DNA from: Casuarina equisetifolia
Taxonomy: Eukaryota; Streptophyta; Magnoliopsida; Fagales; Casuarinaceae
Assembly (NCBI GenBank): GCA_028551475.1
Contig: CM052359.1
Span: 2,977,583 to 3,041,582, forward strand
Direction: 5' to 3'
Length of the DNA: 64,000 nucleotides
The notes below the pieces were generated by a model. It ran no database searches. It saw only the letters and a list, made by a program, of their open reading frames with translations, and was not told the origin of the DNA. Shown in pieces: positions 11,850-22,925 of this stretch; the stretch's first letter is position 1; every line of letters begins with the position of its first letter. A program made the translations under genes and the position numbers.

Positions 11850-14350
11850 CTGTAATTACCTATATTGTAAAAACTATAACAAGGAACTATCTATCGACAA
11901 CAACTGTATTGCTTGTGGAATTAAAAGGGTAAACAACGTGATCATGCGAGAAATAAATCAAAATAATTCGTCAAAATGCAAAGAAAACAATTGACTTTTG
12001 AGAGATGTCAATAGTATGTCGTTTTAGCAAGAATACATAACCAGCTTGTCATTTTCGTGTAAGTGTCCCTCGTGTTCTTTTAGGAACATATAACAAAAAC
12101 TCTGATTTGCAAAGGAAAAGGTAAGTTGAATTGGGTTAAAGAATCATGGTTTCAAAAACTCATTTATAGCACTTGGTTCTCTAGGAGCTTAAAAGGGTAC
12201 CCCTTGTGAGATTGGTCAAATGGGTGCCATCTTTGATGGAACTAGCTGATGTGTCATGTTATAGGCTTTCAACGCAAATCGATTTATATACGAGTTTTTG
12301 GCTTTTTGGTGTTGAATGACACGGTTAACATTATGGGTGAAAATTACCTAAATTTCCTATGGTGTAAGAACTATAAAAAGCAAATATCCATCAAACGACA
12401 ACTTGAGTGATTTTGGGATTATAAGGGGAAATAACATCTGATCATGATAAAGATAAATCACAAAAAAATCATGAAAATGCAAAGAAAACAATTGACTCTT
12501 GAAAAATGTTAATGACATTTCAATTTGGCATATATATATTACCCACTTGTCAGTTTAGCGTGAGGCACCTTCTTGCTCCTTTAGGAGCTTTTAACAAAAA
12601 AATTTGTAATGTCCTACATGAGACTTGATTTGCAAAAGAAAAAGTAAGTTGAAATGGCTTAGAGAAGCCAAATTTTAGAAACTCATATATAGCACTTGGT
12701 TCTCTAGGATCTTAAAGGGGTCTTATTTGAGATTGGTGAAATGATACATTGTTTGTTGGGACTAGATGGCATGTCATTTTAGGGTGCTTTCCAGGCAAAT
12801 CAATTTAGACATGATTTTGTGGCTTTTTGAGGTTGAATGATGTATTTACCATTACGAGGAAAACTTATTAAAATTTTCAATATTGTAAGAACTATAACAA
12901 GGAGATATCCATCAAACAACAATTTGATTGCGAGTGGAATTAAAAGGGTAAATAACATGCGATAATGCTAAAGATAAATCACAAATAATTTAGTAAAAAA
13001 GCAAAGAAAACAATTGACTCTTGAAAAATGTCAATGAAGTGTTGTTTTAGTGTGCGTATGTAACTTGTTTGTCATTTTAGCATGAGTGTCCCTCTTGTTG
13101 TTTTGGAAATGTATAATAAAAATTATGTAATGTCTACATGATACTTTGATTTAGGAAGGAAAAGTAAATTAAAATGTGTTTAAAAAAAAAGCATGGTTTT
13201 GGAAACTCGTCTACAGCACTTGGTTCTCCAAGACCTTATAAGCTACCTTTTATGAGATTGATGAAACAACTACCATGTTTGTTGGGACTGATGGCATGTC
13301 ATTCTAGAAGGCTTTCAATGCAAATCAATTTAGACATGAGTTTGTGGCTTTTTAGTATTGACTGATGAAGTTAGTCTCACAAGTGAAAACTACCAAAATT
13401 TCATATATTTTAAGAACAATGATAGGGAAATATCCATCAAACGACAATTTGATTGCTTGTGGAATTAAAAGGGTAAACAGTGTGATCATGCTATAGATAA
13501 ATCACATATAATTATTGAAAATGCAAAGAAAACAATTGAAGTATGAGAGATGTCAACATGTGTCATTTTAGCATGCATTAACCCATTTGTCATTTTAGCA
13601 TGAGTGACCTCTATGTTCTTTTCATGAACTTACACCAAAAATTATGTAATGTCCTACATGAGATTTGGTTCATGAAGGAAAAAGTAAGTTGAAATGGGTT
13701 AAAGAAGAGTGGTTTTGGAAACCCATCTATAGTACTTGGTTCTTCAAGAGCTTAAAGATGTACCCTTTCTTAGATTGGTGAAACAAGTGTTGTGTTTGTT
13801 AGGACTAGATGACATCTCATTTTAGAGGGCTTCCAACATAAATTAATCTAAACACGAGTTTGTTGCTTTTCTGTGTTGAAAGACAAAGTTAAATGTCATG
13901 AGTGAAAATTACCAAAATTTCCTATGTTTTCAGAACAATGACAAGGAAGTATCCTTCGAATGACAACTTGATTGCTTGTGGTATTAAAAGGGTAAATAAA
14001 GTGATCATGCAATGGATCACAAATAATTCATGAAAATGCAAAGAAAACAATCAACGTTTGAGAGATGTCAACGACATGTCATTTAGCATGCATTAACTTG
14101 CTTGTTGTTTTAGTGTAAGCAACCCCTTGTTCTTTTAGGAACTTATAACAAAAATTATGTAATGTCTTAAATGAGATTTGATTTCTGAAAGAAAAAGTAA
14201 GTTGAAATGGGTTAAAGAAGCATGGTTTTGAAAACCCATCTATAGCACTTGGTTCTCCAAGAGCTTAAAAATGTACACCTTTTGAAATTGGTGAAACAGG
14301 TGCTCTATTTGTTAGGACTAGATAGCATGTCATTTGAGGGGGCTTCTAAC
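11850..14350. repeat. tandem array, period about 520 bp, nearly five units
   Basis: A landmark block (acttggttctc...) recurs at 12171, 12694, 13218, 13734 and 14247, giving spacings of 523, 524, 516 and 513 bp. Other landmarks keep the same order in each unit, including a run around g-g-a-a-t-t-a-a-a-a-g-g-g-t-a-a-a and a block ending ...gcaaagaaaacaatyrac. Units have diverged by substitutions and small indels and show no shared open frame. The first and last units are incomplete. I did not find this unit elsewhere in the window. It may be a small satellite or a tandemly amplified old element. Confidence 0.85.
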
Positions 14351-14369
14351 ACAAAGAAAATTATTGAGG

Positions 14370-14655
14370 ACATTGATGTAGGATCCAAAGCAAAGTCTAA
14401 CTTTGAACTCTAGACATATGATGTAGTATTTCTTCCACAAGATGTTTTTGGTAGTGTCTAGTAGATGGGAAAAATTCTGGTTGGAGGACTTGAGATTATT
14501 TTGCCTTTTCCATTTGTATCTGACTTGCCAAGAGTCCTCACTGGACAACAAACTAAGCTAAGAGCTAATATGGGCTTAGAATTGTAGGCTATAGGGGTAG
14601 AAAACAAAAAGCTCCTAGCTAGCAAGAGAAAAAGACAAAAGAGCGAAAAAAAAAT
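14370..14655 (+). repeat. tail fragment of the LINE ORF1 relic family
   Basis: The segment around 14380-14440 resembles 48920-48980 and 60145-60205, and 14480-14560 resembles 49185-49230, 60410-60460 and 33390-33440. It ends in an A-rich tract directly before the truncated CLE copy. No intact coding sequence is present. Confidence 0.5.
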
Positions 14656-14660
14656 AAAAA

Positions 14661-14843
14661 CTTGAGAATTCCCGAAAGTTGGCCAAAGCCAGAGCACAAC
14701 CGGATCAAGTCGTACCAGAAGGACCAGATCCCATACATGACTTATATGATCCCTCAGAGCTTGAGAATCCCCGAAAGTTGGCCGAAGCCAAAGCACAACC
14801 GGACGAAGTCGTTCCAGGAGGACCAGATCCCATACATCACTGA
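14661..14843 (+). pseudogene. 5'-truncated multi-CLE precursor (two CLE motifs)
   Basis: The open frame of 60 codons plus TGA matches the last two repeats of the CLE genes at 26812 and 37956. It contains one motif Q-V-V-P-E-G-P-D-P-I-H-D and one E-V-V-P-G-G-P-D-P-I-H-H, 33 residues apart. The signal peptide, variable region and first repeats are missing; the sequence starts abruptly after an A-rich run. In the first motif Gly5 has become Glu. Without a signal peptide it could not enter the secretory route that CLE peptides need. The CLE identity is clear and the loss of function is a sound inference. Confidence 0.88.
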
Positions 14844-14949
14844 CTTTTATGATCCCTTGAAACTTGAGCATTCCCGAATTTTGACTGAAGGCAGAGAACC
14901 AACGGATCAAGTCATACCAAGAGGACCAGATCCCACGCATCACTTTTGA
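14844..14949 (+). other. out-of-frame relic of a terminal CLE repeat
   Basis: Read one frame away from the CLE gene, this region encodes the next 33-residue repeat with a motif Q-V-I-P-R-G-P-D-P-T-H-H and its own stop. A 4-bp GACT duplication at the present stop codon explains the shift. Confidence 0.75.
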
Positions 14950-15799
14950 TTGTCCCTACTGTTTGAGCTCCTAAGCTATAGGATTGTTTGAGAAGATGAG
15001 ACTGAATATTTTCCGAGCAATTTGAGAAGTGAGAATTTTTAAATAATATTTATATAAAGATTTGTCTTCTTTTATTGTTAAATTCGTTTTTGGATCAAAT
15101 TCTAGACTTTGTCTAATAACTGGTATGAAAGCTAAATGATTTTATGCATTCTTGAGATTTGAGAAGAAAATCTTGTGCAGCCGTATCTTTAGACTCATCT
15201 ATACAACAATGGTCTAATGCAAGTTGGTGAGAGATATATATGCGGAAACCTTAAACCCTACACCCTAACTAGTAAAAGCCTAATTTTTATGCCGAAAGAG
15301 GATCATAACTCTTGTAGGGTTGGACCACTATAGCTTGAGGTTGCATCATAGAATAGAAATTGATGAACCTTTCAAAATCTCCCCCACTCAATCTTAGCCA
15401 AGATCACTTACTATTTTTATTTATTTTTGTACCAAAACTTCTCCATAATTTTTATTTGACTAATCTTATTATTTACTTGTAAATAATATACTAGTCCATA
15501 ATTAAGAGAACTATAAACTTACTCTATTGTCTTTCAAATTTTGTGATTCAAATAACAAAACCATTGCATATGAAGTCTAAACTAGTTATCTTAATTTGTC
15601 ACTTGTACTCATGGTTTGAATGAAATGTAGTTTTTAGTAAATTATAATAACAAAAATTGGAGTGAGATTTTGTGTTTCCAAACATAAAAAAAGTAACTAA
15701 TATATCCTAGCTTTCATAGTTTATGTCTCATTGAAAGTCACATTAAAAGTTTAACTCTTTGTTTTAATGGCATGAATATTTTAAATTAGCCACTCTACC
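14950..15799 (+). repeat. CLE 3' flank, conserved among modules
   Basis: This matches the DNA downstream of the other CLE genes (27454-28550, 38601-38900 and 40159-40980, 56450-57570). It stops at the phrase gccactctacc, where the other copies run on into LINE ORF1 relics; here it is joined to a UGT fragment. No gene is seen. Confidence 0.65.
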
Positions 15800-16600
15800 G
15801 ACCCCCCGATCTGTGGTTCGCTCCTCAAATCCTTTCGGTACCTCAATGGAATCCCGGACGAGTGAGCCACTTTGCCTTCTTAGAGCCCAAAAGAAGGCAA
15901 CCCTGATTTCTCTAGACCAAGAACCAGCTCTGTGAAGTCTTGCAGACTGGGTTGAATTTCACTTCCGAGTGCTATATAAACAACTGACCCTTTCTCGTGG
16001 TTATCCAACCATTCAGCAACCCTATCCCAAGTGCCATCTTGGTTGTTTTCTCCGCAAATCTCTTCCAGTGAGGGTGGCAATAAGCCTACTGGAATTACTG
16101 TTACATCATAAAGTTCTTGAAGGAGCTTCCACCATGCAATTCGACCTCCATGCAGCTTTTAATAGCCCAGGCCTCGCCGCCGGAGACGGCCGTATCAAGA
16201 CGAAAGACGTCTGAAATATCAGAAGCATTTTCTTCAACGAAGTCAGGCACTTTCTTTGCCTCAAATAATCGAAACGCTAATTTGGTTGGAAATGGTATCC
16301 ACGGAAGACGAACAGTGAAATCCTCAAGCTTTGTCCTTCTATAAGGATTTTGCGAGCTCCGAGTACTGAATTTCCTGGTTTAAAGAAATACGTTGTTGAT
16401 GCGCTGAAACAACTGAAGTATAACTCTGGGATGCCCAGTTTGGAAGCGATTGGCAGTAACAAGTGAGCAGTAAAGCCCTGAATAATCCAATCAAGTGCTG
16501 AAGTTTCTAAATAATGGCAAAAACGTTCTTGGAGACAATCATGGGCTGTCTTAAGGTTTGGGACTATGTGGGACGGAACATCCATGGTCGCCTCCGCATC
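15800..16600 (-). pseudogene. UGT91-like fragment, truncated at both ends
   Basis: Only about 270 of 474 codons remain. The upstream part from M-D-V-P-S-H matches residues 81-150 of the intact copy, then a frameshift occurs near 16370, another near 16130 and a third near 15890, where L-P-S-F-G replaces L-P-F-F-W. The first 80 residues with the catalytic His and the whole PSPG box are missing. The left end joins directly to CLE 3' flank and the right end to intergenic DNA, so the fragment looks like the product of unequal exchange or deletion between modules. Confidence 0.9.
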
Positions 16601-17219
16601 AATACATATAGAAAATCGAGAGTCTAAGTTGCTACTAAAAATCTGCTATTTTGGACCAAATTTTTTTTTTTCATGAAAATGAATGTTTACATTAACAATC
16701 TATAAAAGCACAAAAACATATCCTAGTATTAGAAGAATTACAAAAGTTATAAAAAAATAAAAGTTAAAAGTTTCTAACTTTCATTCAAAATAACATACTT
16801 TTTTAAGAGAATTTTAAACTTTGAAATAAAAAAGTTCTTTATCATATAATTTTCTTTACTTTTGTTACTAAGATCAAAATGTCAATTGTTTTGTTCTAAA
16901 ATTATATTTTATTGTGTTAAATTGTCTCCCTTATAACCAAATTGTTATATTGATTGAAAGCTACAAGACTTTTTTAGGGAAATGTTCATAAAAAGTAATA
17001 AGGATATTATAGTAAGTTAGTATATATACTGAAGAATGCTGCAATCTTTCACACATATAAAATGTATCAAGGATCTTATAAAAGTCTCTATATAGCCATA
17101 TGTGGTGAAGTTCTACATGGTAAAATGAATAATAATAATATTTTCCCCTAAAAAACAAGCATTATTTGATTAGAAAAAGAAAATGTTGGAATCGGAAGAT
17201 CCCACTGTTTTCAATAAAT
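16601..17219. other. UGT-CLE intergenic region
   Basis: AT-rich DNA shared with 25660-26220 and 36860-37420, with a diverged copy at 62880-63090. No gene. It leads into a LINE insertion that the other modules lack. Confidence 0.55.
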
Positions 17220-17757
17220 TAATTAATTTATTAGATGGCTTGTTTGTCAAGATTGTCTCTCTATAACAGAAAGAATGATACGATAACTTTTTTTAGTTAA
17301 CTTATATTGTGACTTTTGTCAATTCTATATTGAAAATAGGAGTTATCTCTATTTGAATGTCCATGAACAATGATGGTTTAAAAAACTATCCTTGCTCATA
17401 ATAGAATTCGGCATCATATTAGACGATGGAATGAAAAACGGTAATGGATGATTAGAACAACTAAAGAAAAAAGATTTGGCTATAAAACTTTTGAAACTAT
17501 CTTCTTTAACTTGTATTTATTGAAGATGAACAAAACAAAATAGAAGACGATTTTAAAATAGAACAGTTGACATTCTCATCTTATTGGCTAAAGTAAGGAA
17601 AACTATACGAGGAAAATGTTATTTTAAGTGAGATTTGAAAGCTTTCAATCTTTATCTTTTTATAGTTGTCAAAATTTTATAATGTTGGGGTCTACTCTTA
17701 TGCTTTTGTACACTATTTTTTATTAATGCAAACTTACATTTTAATTAAAAAAAAACA
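17220..17757 (+). mobile_element. 5'-truncated LINE 3' end (zf-RVT region)
   Basis: Translated pieces match the end of plant L1-type LINE ORF2: a W-L-V-C-Q block, an S-I-T-E-R-M-I-R block and a C-D-F-C zinc-ribbon-like pair, as in the better copy at 58726-59662. It ends ...aacttacattttaatt followed by an A tract. It sits between DNA that is continuous in the other modules (near 26225 and 37425), so it inserted after duplication. Stops are frequent and no target duplication is clear. Confidence 0.72.
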
Positions 17758-18368
17758 GAAATTATTCCATTGCCTTTTAAATTTTATGATTAAAAACATG
17801 AAATGATTATCAGAGATATCTAATAAATTACATTTCATGTTCCCCATATCACGTTGGCTCCTAAACCAATTTATTATTACGTGATGGATGCAAGTAATTG
17901 TCAGAGATATCCAACAACTCTCTCATGATTCTCGTGCGACACAAAGGAAAAAGAAGACGAGGAAAAGAGAGTAGTAATTGGGGTGAAACCAGTGGGGGAA
18001 ATTATTTTGAATGAATATATTCATTAGGTTTGGCGGCCGTTTGTTCGGTGTGCCCGCCGTTGGACTGGGTCGGACCGTTTGGTTGTTTCGCCATTCGACG
18101 GTTCGGCCGGTAGTCCCAACTTGGTCAGGACGTTTGGCTGTCCCGTCCAAGTCCGGATCTACAGAGATCCCGACCGGATGTGGTGCTGTCCGCCGAAGTT
18201 GCCTTGCACTCTCTATTACAGAAATAGCATATCAAGAAACAGACGCAGAATTTTGTCTATTTTTAAACATTATTAGTTGTAACAAGTAAACTTCATGTCT
18301 TTATAAACAGTCTTCCAGCTTCTTCGATCTCCTCACTTCTTCAGCCCTGTTCTTCATATCCACCTAAC
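17758..18368 (+). promoter_or_regulatory. upstream region of the three-motif CLE gene with GC-rich block
   Basis: Shared with 26220-26811, 37420-37955 and 49560-50119. It includes a GC- and CpG-rich block at about 18030-18200 in otherwise AT-rich DNA. A TATAAA box lies at 18302-18307, 67 bp before the start codon, the same distance as in all complete copies. A short pyrimidine-rich leader precedes the ATG. Confidence 0.55.
18302..18307 (+). promoter_or_regulatory. TATA box of the CLE gene at 18369
   Basis: TATAAA within ctttataaacag, 67 bp upstream of the ATG. Sequence and distance are conserved in four gene copies. Confidence 0.6.
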
Positions 18369-18809
18369 ATGGCCAACAGAATTGCCGTCTGTATCTACAT
18401 GTTCTTCTCGGTCTGCTTGGTTTTCCTTGTGAACTCCCAGGAACATGTTCTCAATGGAGACCCCACCATGAAACACAATATAGACAGACTCCATCCGTTG
18501 AGTCATTTGGGTAATGATGTCTCAAAACTTGAGCATTACCGAAAGTTGGCCGAAGCAGGAGCACAACCGGATGAAGTCGTACCTGGAGGACCAGATCCCA
18601 TACATGACTTATATGATCCCTCAGAACTTGAGAATTCCCGAAAGTTGACCAAAGCCAGAGCACAACCGGATCAAGTCGTACCAGGAGGACCAGATCCCAT
18701 ACATGATTTATATGATCCCTCAGAATTTGAGCATTCCCGAAAGTTGGCCGAAGCCAAAGCACAACCGGATCAAGTCGTTCCAGGAGGACCAGATCCTATA
18801 CATGACTGA
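18369..18809 (+). CDS. multi-CLE peptide precursor, three CLE motifs
   Basis: A 146-residue secreted precursor. Residues 1-23 form a hydrophobic signal peptide (likely cut after V-N-S), followed by a variable region to about residue 56. Three CLE dodecapeptides lie at 69-80, 102-113 and 135-146, an exact 33-residue period, and the last ends at the stop codon. They read E/Q-V-V-P-G-G-P-D-P-I-H-D. CLE peptides are released from such precursors, hydroxylated and arabinosylated on proline, and bind leucine-rich-repeat receptor kinases at the cell surface; Pro4, Gly6, Pro7, Asp8, Pro9 and His11 of the family are kept. Position 1, normally Arg, is Glu or Gln. The start is fixed by the signal peptide. 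The gene lies downstream of a broken UGT fragment. Which receptor or process it serves cannot be told from sequence. Confidence 0.88.
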   Translation: MANRIAVCIYMFFSVCLVFLVNSQEHVLNGDPTMKHNIDRLHPLSHLGNDVSKLEHYRKLAEAGAQPDEVVPGGPDPIHDLYDPSELENSRKLTKARAQPDQVVPGGPDPIHDLYDPSEFEHSRKLAEAKAQPDQVVPGGPDPIHD

Positions 18810-18917
18810 CTTTTATCATCCCTCAAAACTGGAGCCTTCCTGAATTTTGGCTGAAGGCAGAGAACTACCGGATCAAGACGTACCAGGAGGACTAGATCCC
18901 GACATCACTTTTGATTG
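18810..18917 (+). other. out-of-frame terminal CLE repeat relic in the 3' UTR
   Basis: The same 4-bp GACT duplication (catGACTGACttt) shifts the following repeat out of frame. This copy preserves the direct GACTGACT form. Confidence 0.7.
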
Positions 18918-19956
18918 TCCCTACTTTTTGAGCTCCAAATCCTATAGGATTTTTTGAGAAGACGAGACTGAATATTTTCCGAGCAATTTGAGAATTAAGA
19001 ATTTTTAAATAATATTTATATAAAGATTTGTCTTCTCTTATTGTTAAATTCATTTTTGGATTAAATTCTAGGCTTTTGTCTAATAACTAGTATGAAAGCT
19101 AAATGATTTTATGCATTCTCCAAACTTGACAGGGAAAACTCAATGCGTGATCTTAGCAGTCAATGCATATTCCTGACAAATCTCATTTTTCAATTATTCA
19201 ACTATTTCATTTTACCAAGTTCAATGTTAGTCAGATTAGTCAACATTTATATGTTTAGATGCAACAACAAAATATTATTTGTAACAAGTAGTTTTGTTGG
19301 TTGGTTAATTGGTCACATTTTATTCATGAAATGGGTTAGATTGGTAAAAGAATTCTATTAGATGTAATAAGTACCTTGTGTCAGAATTGAGATCTTGCAC
19401 AGTCACATCTTTAGGCTCATCTTTACAACTGAGGTCAAATATAAGTTGGAGTTATATATATGCGGAAACCTTAAACCCTACACCCTAATTGTTCATGGTG
19501 GGCCATTCCCTTTTTGGGCCATTCCCATTTTTCTAATATTCCAAACATGCTTCGGAAGAACTCTAACTTAATTCTTGATAATGTTTTTGTGAAGATGTTG
19601 GCAATTTATTCTTCAATCTTGCACTATTTATCTCGCTCTTCTTCTAAGTAGATGCTTGCAACTAAAAATGATATTTTACTATAATATCTAAGTTTACAAA
19701 GTAAAAAATTGTGGGTAAGTTGACAACATGCAAGTCGGTTGGTCTAACTATACAAAGCTTCAAGGATTTCGTGAGATATATATATACATGAAACCAAAAG
19801 TCTCTTAAAACACCAGTCTTGCTACTATAGAGGCGACCCAAGCTCCTCTCTTCCTCTTTCTTTCCTATCTCTTCACTTTCTCAACTTTACGCCTTCCTAA
19901 AGAGGCATCAATACTTTTTTATCCACTCGATTTTCCACAACCACGAGCTTCAAACC
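18918..19956. other. CLE 3' flank with a private insertion
   Basis: 18918-19110 and about 19385-19500 match the other CLE 3' flanks. About 270 bp between them (19120-19385) are absent from the copy at 15145 and are unidentified. 19500-19956 shows no gene I can recognise. Confidence 0.45.
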
Positions 19957-20699
19957 TGTTGGAAACCAAATTTGACAAGCCCAAAAAACAGCCCAACAAC
20001 CATAAGCCATCTTCTTTCCCTATCCTTCAACACAAAAGAACTAGAAAAATCTGGAACTTGTTCCATTCCAGTGCCTCGATCAGATTTTTCTGCTTGGAAA
20101 TATCACGAAGACAACTATATAGAGCACTTTTCACAACCACCCATTTTGCTTAGGGAACAAGAAAACCACCGAGCAAGAAAGTTATAAATATCACCATGGA
20201 GCTTAAGGAGGAAAGAGCCAAAGTAAAGAGAGTGAAGAAAAGAGACCGCAATTCCTCCTATAGGAGTTCTCTACCAAAGCAGCACTTCCTTTTGAGCTCG
20301 AGTGAGTTTTTTCCTTCCTTTTCAAGTCCATATGTTGTAAGAATTGAAAAATCAGAGTTTGGTGGGTTTATTGAATATGACAGTGTGTAGCCTGAGAATT
20401 TTGATTTGATGAATGGATTGATTGAATAAGGAAGTTTTTAGAGGTGAACAATAAAAGCTGAGTTATGTAAATACAGAACTATATCAAGAAGTTAGACAAG
20501 TTGTAATGGAAAAGAAAACATTAGATTCTATAACTAAAGATGAAAGAGAAAATGTGGAGTAAAGAAACAAACAAACTATAACAAGCAGATGAGAGAATGT
20601 TGAAGAGAAACATATCTACAAAAAATAAAAGCATAGAGTATGTTTGACACCATGATCGCAGAGCCATTGGCCCTGCTGTAACACTAGGATGACATTATG

Positions 20700-20959
20700 T
20701 CAAGTAGTGTTTATTAAAGTTATTTATTGTCTAAAATAGGTAAAATAACTCTATAAAATATAAAGCAAGTAGTAGGATTAGAAATGTAACGTGTTCATGG
20801 GTGAATTAAGCCTAAATGACTTTCATCTTATCCCTAGCTCAGCCTTACATTACAAGCTTATAAAAGTCCTATTGATTTTTGATTAGATGATTGCCTTACA
20901 TTAGTGGAGAGAGGAATGAAAAGCAAACATATGAGGTTTGGTTAAAGATTTTGAGAGAT
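20700..20959. repeat. Athila-like element fragments nested in the copia LTR
   Basis: 20715-20760 matches the end of the solo LTRs (compare 32640-32685, same orientation). 20790-20959 matches the internal 3' region of the Athila-like element at 46985-47160. Both pieces are short and non-coding. Confidence 0.6.
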
Positions 20960-21584
20960 TGCAGTGTTGTAGGTAGTAAGAGAAAAAAAAAAGATAAATA
21001 AAAGAGAGAGAGAGAGAGAGAAATTGCAAATAAGGAGGTTGAGAGAGAAAGATAAAGAACCAGAATGAAGCAAGAGTAGAACTGCAAGAGAGAACTCAAG
21101 TCTATTTCACTTTGCTTGCTTATAGATTACATCTTTCAAGGCCCTTATATAGCCAACCAACGTAACAAAAGATAAAATACAACTTGCATGAAAAGACATA
21201 ACCCAACTTGCCAAGATGCTCATCATCACATAGTGCAGAGTTGCAAGCATTTAAGAAACCTGACATGAGATAAAACCACATTATCTACAGGCCCCTCAGT
21301 ACTACTCCGAGTCTCCATTACATACATTGAACCCTCAGACTCTTCTTCAGCATCTTATCTTCACAATTCGTGGGACCCATCTATCTCCATTCAGCTTTGG
21401 TCTGTGGGTCCTATAACCTCCATTTTGCATATTATTCTTCGGCTTACTTCGTTCAAATGAGAAGAACGGATTTAGGTTCTGAACTTGCGTCTTCATACAT
21501 CTGTAAGGCCATAAAAGCTTCTGCAGTCTCATCATCTCTTTGCTTCCAACATCGTGCATGTACGAGCCGGATAATGTTAACACA
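20960..21584 (-). repeat. probable second copia LTR, minus strand
   Basis: On the minus strand a TGTTAACATTATCC start follows a polypurine-like AAGCTTCAGGGGGTG, the usual copia 3' junction. A TATATAAGGG box appears near 21150, and the LTR ends within the Athila-like fragment near 20960. A (AG)n run lies at 21003-21020. Assignment by junction form only. Confidence 0.45.
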
Positions 21585-21871
21585 CCCCCTGAAGCTTGGC
21601 ATGATAATGTTAAGTTTGTTTAAATCAATAATTTTAACTGTAAGTGTGCTTGTAGGAGTCAATTTCATATAGAGACATTAACTTTCTTGAGTCATATTGT
21701 TGAATCTTCTTTGTATTTCATTTGGTTGTAATCTTGAGTGAATTTCATAATAAAAGTAAGCACTCTTTTCAGTGTTCCAAATTTCTCACCACCATTTATT
21801 TGACGATTTGTCCCAACCAATTTTACCGCCTCATTTTTTTAATTTGCTTTCATATTTTCATTTCTCTTCCA

Positions 21872-22430
21872 TCTGATATCCAAACCCAACATCCGGTAAC
21901 AAAGTTCTGGTGACACAAATCATGTCTCTAACATTGTCCAAGTTCAAGTATCCAAGTTAACACAAACTAACTATGGCAATTGGAGTACTTAAATGAGAGT
22001 GATCTAAGCTCTCGTGATTATAAAATTTCCTTAAAGATGGCTTCAAAGAATTAGAAGATGTATCTAGTTTGTTAGAACATGCAAAGAAAGAGCTTAAGAA
22101 AGTAAAGCACAAAGATCAAGACCTTTGACCATTATCCACCAAGGAGTGGATGAGGCAACATTTAAGAAGATTTCAAAAGCAAAGTTAGGCAAAGAAAGTT
22201 TGGAAAATTCTGCAAGGATCTTTTCAATGAGTAGAGAAGTCTAGAAAGGTACAACTTTAAACTCTTCAACATGAATTTGAATCACTAAAGATGAGTAGTG
22301 GTGGTTATGCTACAAAGGTCCAATTAGTAGTAAGTGAAATAAAGAGAAATGGTAAAAGTATGATTGAAAAAAAAGGTGAGAAAATTTAAGGTAGTAACAA
22401 AAGTGTGATTAAAGAAAAGGTAAGAAATTT
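21872..22430 (+). pseudogene. copia gag fragment, left arm of the inverted pair
   Basis: Broken frames give the UBN2-type gag order: N-Y-G-N-W near 21975, a region around H-P-P-R-S-G aligned to the family's I-H-Q-G-V-D, then F-x-K-x-S-K-A and E-S-L-K-M-like text near 22280. Stops are many. The same sequence recurs in reverse complement at 22440-22925. Confidence 0.65.
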
Positions 22431-22439
22431 TTAAGGTCT

Positions 22440-22925
22440 TTAATTGCTACTATCGTTTCACTCACTACCAATTGAACTTTTGTAACATAACCATTGCTAC
22501 TCATCTTTAGTGATCCAAATTCACGTCGAAGAGTTTAGAGTCATACCTTTTTAGACTTCTCTATTTCTTGAAAAGATTTTTATAGAATCTCCTAAGCTTC
22601 CTTTGCACACTTCACTTCTAAACTCTTATCAAGTGCAGCTTCATCAACTCTTTGGTAAAAGATGACCAAAGCCTCTTGATCCTTGTGGTTCTCTTTCTTA
22701 AGCTCCTTCTTTGCATGCTTTAACAAACCCAATACATCCTCTGATTCTTTGAAGCCATCTTTAATGAAATTCTATAAATCATGGGAGCCAAGGATCACTC
22801 TCATTTGAATACTCCAATTGCCATAGTTGGTTTGGGTAACTTGAGTACTTGAACTTGAACAATATTAGACACGGTTCTAGCCACTAAGACTTTGTTACTA
22901 GACGTTGGGTTTGAATACCAGATGG
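22440..22925 (-). pseudogene. copia gag fragment, right arm of the inverted pair
   Basis: This is the reverse complement of the left-arm gag with scattered differences. The turn between the arms lies at about 22340-22440. Neither arm continues into protease or polymerase. Confidence 0.65.

Larger units (their letters stand above)
19957..21871 (+). mobile_element. copia LTR (left arm of an inverted pair) with nested insertions
   Basis: It starts TGTTGGAAACC, and 19980-20350 is the reverse complement of 23145-23485. After an interruption at about 20350-21637 the LTR resumes (gtgtgcttgtagg) and runs to about 21871, just before a TGGTAT-like primer-binding stretch (compare the right arm near 22925). 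The interruption holds other elements. Boundaries are approximate. The open frame at 20196-20390 lies inside this LTR and is not a gene. Confidence 0.6.

Noticed and set aside
14458..14943. Long minus-strand frames opposite the CLE repeats (also 26894-27451 and 38197-38595)
   Set aside because: They are antisense shadows of the 99-bp repeat; a repeat length divisible by three keeps other frames open.
14662..14949. Plus-strand alternative frames across CLE repeats (also 27071-27457 and 38215-38601)
   Set aside because: Wrong frame for the CLE peptides in the coding part. Only the end, beyond the stop, is meaningful as the relic repeat.
20196..20390. A 64-codon Lys/Ser-rich frame
   Set aside because: It lies in the copia LTR, and its counterpart in the right arm (23215-23280) is not open.
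21001..21022. (AG)n run
   Set aside because: A short dinucleotide microsatellite inside an LTR; no further meaning seen.
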